The position numbers and the translations under genes are program-made. The notes under the pieces were generated by a model that worked only from the letters and a program-made list of their open reading frames with translations, was not told the DNA's origin and did no database searches. From the NCBI RefSeq assembly GCF_001679485.1, contig NZ_LZOZ01000017.1, positions 1 through 64,000 of the forward strand: 64,000 bases of DNA, written 5' to 3'. Positions 61,490-64,000 of the stretch are shown piece after piece. Within the stretch, counting starts at the first letter, position 1; each line of letters opens with the position of its first letter. This DNA is from Haemophilus sp. CCUG 60358. Its GTDB lineage: Bacteria > Pseudomonadota > Gammaproteobacteria > Enterobacterales > Pasteurellaceae.

Positions 61490-64000
61490 ATGCAACAACA
61501 TTACCGTCCCGATTTGATTGAACCTGCAGTTCAACAATATTGGGCTGAAAATAAAGTCTTCAAAGCAATCAAAGATACGTCTAAAGAAAAATATTACTGC
61601 CTTTCAATGTTCCCTTACCCATCTGGTCGTTTACACATGGGCCACGTGCGTAACTACACTATCGGTGATGTGGTTTCTCGTTATCAACGTATGAACGGCA
61701 AAAATGTGTTACAGCCGATTGGTTGGGATGCATTTGGTTTACCGGCTGAAGGGGCTGCAATTAAAAATAAAACTGCACCCGCAAAATGGACTTACGAAAA
61801 CATCGAATACATGAAAAACCAACTCAAAATGTTGGGCTTTGGTTATGACTGGGATCGCGAAATTGCGACCTGCCGTCCAGAATACTACAAATGGGAACAA
61901 TGGTTCTTCACTGAGCTTTACAAAAAAGGCTTAGTGTACAAAAAAAACTCAACCGTAAACTGGTGTCCGAACGATGTAACTGTGTTGGCGAACGAACAAG
62001 TGCACGACGGTTGTTGTTGGCGTTGTGATACTCCAGTAGAACAAAAAGAGATCCCTCAATGGTTTATTAAAATCACTGATTATGCAGAACAATTATTAGG
62101 TGGATTAGACCAACTTCCACAATGGCCAGACATGGTAAAAACCATGCAACGCAACTGGATTGGCCGTTCTGAAGGGGTAGAAATTACTTTTAATGTGGCA
62201 GATACCGCAGAAAAAGTTGCGGTTTATACGACCCGTCCAGATACCTTCTATGGTGTAAGTTATTTAGGTATTGCAGCAGCGCATCCATTAGCGGACTTAG
62301 CGGCAGAAAAGAATCCTGAATTAGCCGAATTCATCCGTGAAGCGAAAAATGCCAAAGTGGCGGAAGCAGACCTTGCCACCATGGAGAAAAAAGGGATGGC
62401 AACCGGCTTATTCGCTATTCATCCATTAACCGGTGAAAAATTACCGATTTGGGTCGCTAACTTTGTATTAATGCATTACGGTACTGGCGCAGTAATGGCG
62501 GTTCCAGCACATGACCAACGTGACTTTGAATTTGCTCAAAAATACGATTTACCAATTAAACAAGTGATCGCACCGCTTGCTGATGAAGAAATTGATTTAA
62601 CCAAACAAGCTTTTGTTGAGCACGGTAAATTAGTGAACTCTGCTGAGTTTGACGGTTTAGATTTTGATGGTGCATTCAACGGTATCGCGGATAAATTAGA
62701 AAAATTAGGTGTAGGTAAACGCCAAGTTAATTATCGTTTACGTGACTGGGGTGTTTCACGTCAACGTTATTGGGGTGCACCAATTCCAATGCTGACCTTG
62801 CCAAACGGTGAAACCGTACCGGCACCAATCGAAGATTTACCGATTATCCTGCCAGAAGATGTGGTCATGGACGGCGTGAAAAGCCCAATTAAAGCAGACC
62901 CAAACTGGGCGAAAACCACTTTCAACGGTGAACCTGCGTTAAAAGAAACGGATACTTTTGACACCTTTATGGAATCGTCTTGGTACTACGCACGCTACAC
63001 TTCACCAAGCTATGCTGAAGGCATGTTAGATAAAGATGAAGCCAACTATTGGTTACCGGTGGATCAATATATCGGTGGTATCGAGCACGCGACAATGCAC
63101 TTGCTCTACTTCCGTTTCTTCCATAAATTATTGCGTGATGCAGGTTTCGTCACGAGTGATGAACCGGCACAAAAATTATTATGCCAAGGTATGGTGTTAG
63201 CCGATGCATTCTACTACACCAGTCCAACCAACGAGCGTATTTGGGTAAGCCCAACGCAAGTGACCCTTGAGCGTGATGAAAAAGGTCGTATTATCAAAGC
63301 AACCGATCCGGAAGGCCGTGAATTGGTGCATACCGGTATGACCAAAATGTCGAAATCCAAAAACAACGGTATCGACCCACAAGAGATGGTGGAAAAATAC
63401 GGTGCAGATACCGTGCGTCTTTTCATGATGTTCGCGTCTCCTGCAGAAATGACACTTGAATGGCAAGAATCTGGCGTAGAAGGAGCAAAACGTTTCTTAG
63501 GTCGTGTATGGAATTTGGTGTATGAATACAGCCAAAATCCTGCAAAAACCGCTTTAGATGTGACCGCACTTTCTGCAGATCAAAAAGCACTTCGCCGTGA
63601 TGTTCATAAAACAATCGCAAAAGTGAGCGATGACATTGGTCGCCGTCAAACATTCAATACGGCTATTGCAGCAGTGATGGAGTTAATGAACAAATTAACC
63701 CGTGCGCCATTAGAAAGCGAACAGGATCGTGCGGTTATGGCGGAAGCATTGAGCGCTGTGGTGCGTATGCTTTACCCTATCACACCACATATCTGCTTTG
63801 AATTATGGAAAGCTTTAGGCAACGAAAGCAATATCGACCATGCAGAATGGGTGAAAGCTGATGAAGCGGCGATGGTAGAAGACGAAAAACTTATCGTGGT
63901 ACAAGTCAACGGCAAAGTACGTGGTAAAGTGACCGTTGCAGCTGATGCTGATGAAGAAACCGTGAAAACTGTTGCATTTGCAGATGAAAATGTGAAGAAA
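61490..64000 (+). CDS. leuS: Leucyl-tRNA synthetase, 3' end beyond window
   Basis: 837 codons of an expected ~860 are present and the frame runs through the right edge without a stop. Ribosome site AAGGTG before ATG 61490. The HIGH motif is in [18 protein letters not shown], the KMSKS motif in [13 protein letters not shown], and the editing domain contains the TTRPDTFYG region. It attaches leucine to tRNA-Leu. Uptake signals lie just upstream (61387 and 61459) and inside near 63563. Confidence 0.97.
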   Translation, partial: MQQHYRPDLIEPAVQQYWAENKVFKAIKDTSKEKYYCLSMFPYPSGRLHMGHVRNYTIGDVVSRYQRMNGKNVLQPIGWDAFGLPAEGAAIKNKTAPAKWTYENIEYMKNQLKMLGFGYDWDREIATCRPEYYKWEQWFFTELYKKGLVYKKNSTVNWCPNDVTVLANEQVHDGCCWRCDTPVEQKEIPQWFIKITDYAEQLLGGLDQLPQWPDMVKTMQRNWIGRSEGVEITFNVADTAEKVAVYTTRPDTFYGVSYLGIAAAHPLADLAAEKNPELAEFIREAKNAKVAEADLATMEKKGMATGLFAIHPLTGEKLPIWVANFVLMHYGTGAVMAVPAHDQRDFEFAQKYDLPIKQVIAPLADEEIDLTKQAFVEHGKLVNSAEFDGLDFDGAFNGIADKLEKLGVGKRQVNYRLRDWGVSRQRYWGAPIPMLTLPNGETVPAPIEDLPIILPEDVVMDGVKSPIKADPNWAKTTFNGEPALKETDTFDTFMESSWYYARYTSPSYAEGMLDKDEANYWLPVDQYIGGIEHATMHLLYFRFFHKLLRDAGFVTSDEPAQKLLCQGMVLADAFYYTSPTNERIWVSPTQVTLERDEKGRIIKATDPEGRELVHTGMTKMSKSKNNGIDPQEMVEKYGADTVRLFMMFASPAEMTLEWQESGVEGAKRFLGRVWNLVYEYSQNPAKTALDVTALSADQKALRRDVHKTIAKVSDDIGRRQTFNTAIAAVMELMNKLTRAPLESEQDRAVMAEALSAVVRMLYPITPHICFELWKALGNESNIDHAEWVKADEAAMVEDEKLIVVQVNGKVRGKVTVAADADEETVKTVAFADENVKK

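Overview
The window is chromosomal DNA of a Pasteurellaceae bacterium, most likely Haemophilus parainfluenzae or a close relative. The evidence is AT-rich coding, Haemophilus-type gene sequences, and roughly thirty copies of the 9-bp DNA uptake signal AAGTGCGGT or its complement, several paired as inverted repeats that act as terminators. A hemB gene argues against H. influenzae, which lacks most haem-synthesis genes, while nadN fits a V-factor (NAD)-scavenging organism.

Layout. 1-11.8 kb is a type I secretion locus: the 3' end of a giant Ig-like/RTX adhesin, a small lipoprotein, a second related adhesin, then a TolC-like outer-membrane protein, an ABC exporter and an HlyD-like adaptor. 11.9-19.7 kb holds yhcH/nanQ (minus strand), pnp-nlpI-deaD (RNA decay and helicase), mltF, an unlisted 47-residue basic ORF, and raiA. 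20-23 kb holds an alanine/glycine:Na+ symporter behind a tandem glycine riboswitch, followed by a complete IS3-family element. 23-32.6 kb is tkt, ytjB, serB, yajQ, a small exported protein, a hipBA toxin-antitoxin pair with four regular operator boxes, argH with ARG boxes, and rho.

The most striking structure is a 2.15-kb inverted duplication of the whole rpsP-rimM-trmD-rplS operon (32618-34767 on the minus strand, 47088-49237 on the plus strand). The two copies align without any indel and all four genes are intact in both. They flank a 12.3-kb segment carrying gdhA, hemB, tatABC, two BCCT transporters, a transposase relic, nadN and an unknown exported protein.

49.2-64 kb holds mnmA, the Na+-translocating NADH:quinone reductase cluster (nqrABCDEF, with apbE for flavin attachment and nqrM for maturation), bolA, yajG, corA behind a structured leader with a possible leader peptide, yggT, yggU, and leuS running off the right edge. 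No tRNA, rRNA, CRISPR array or prophage was seen.
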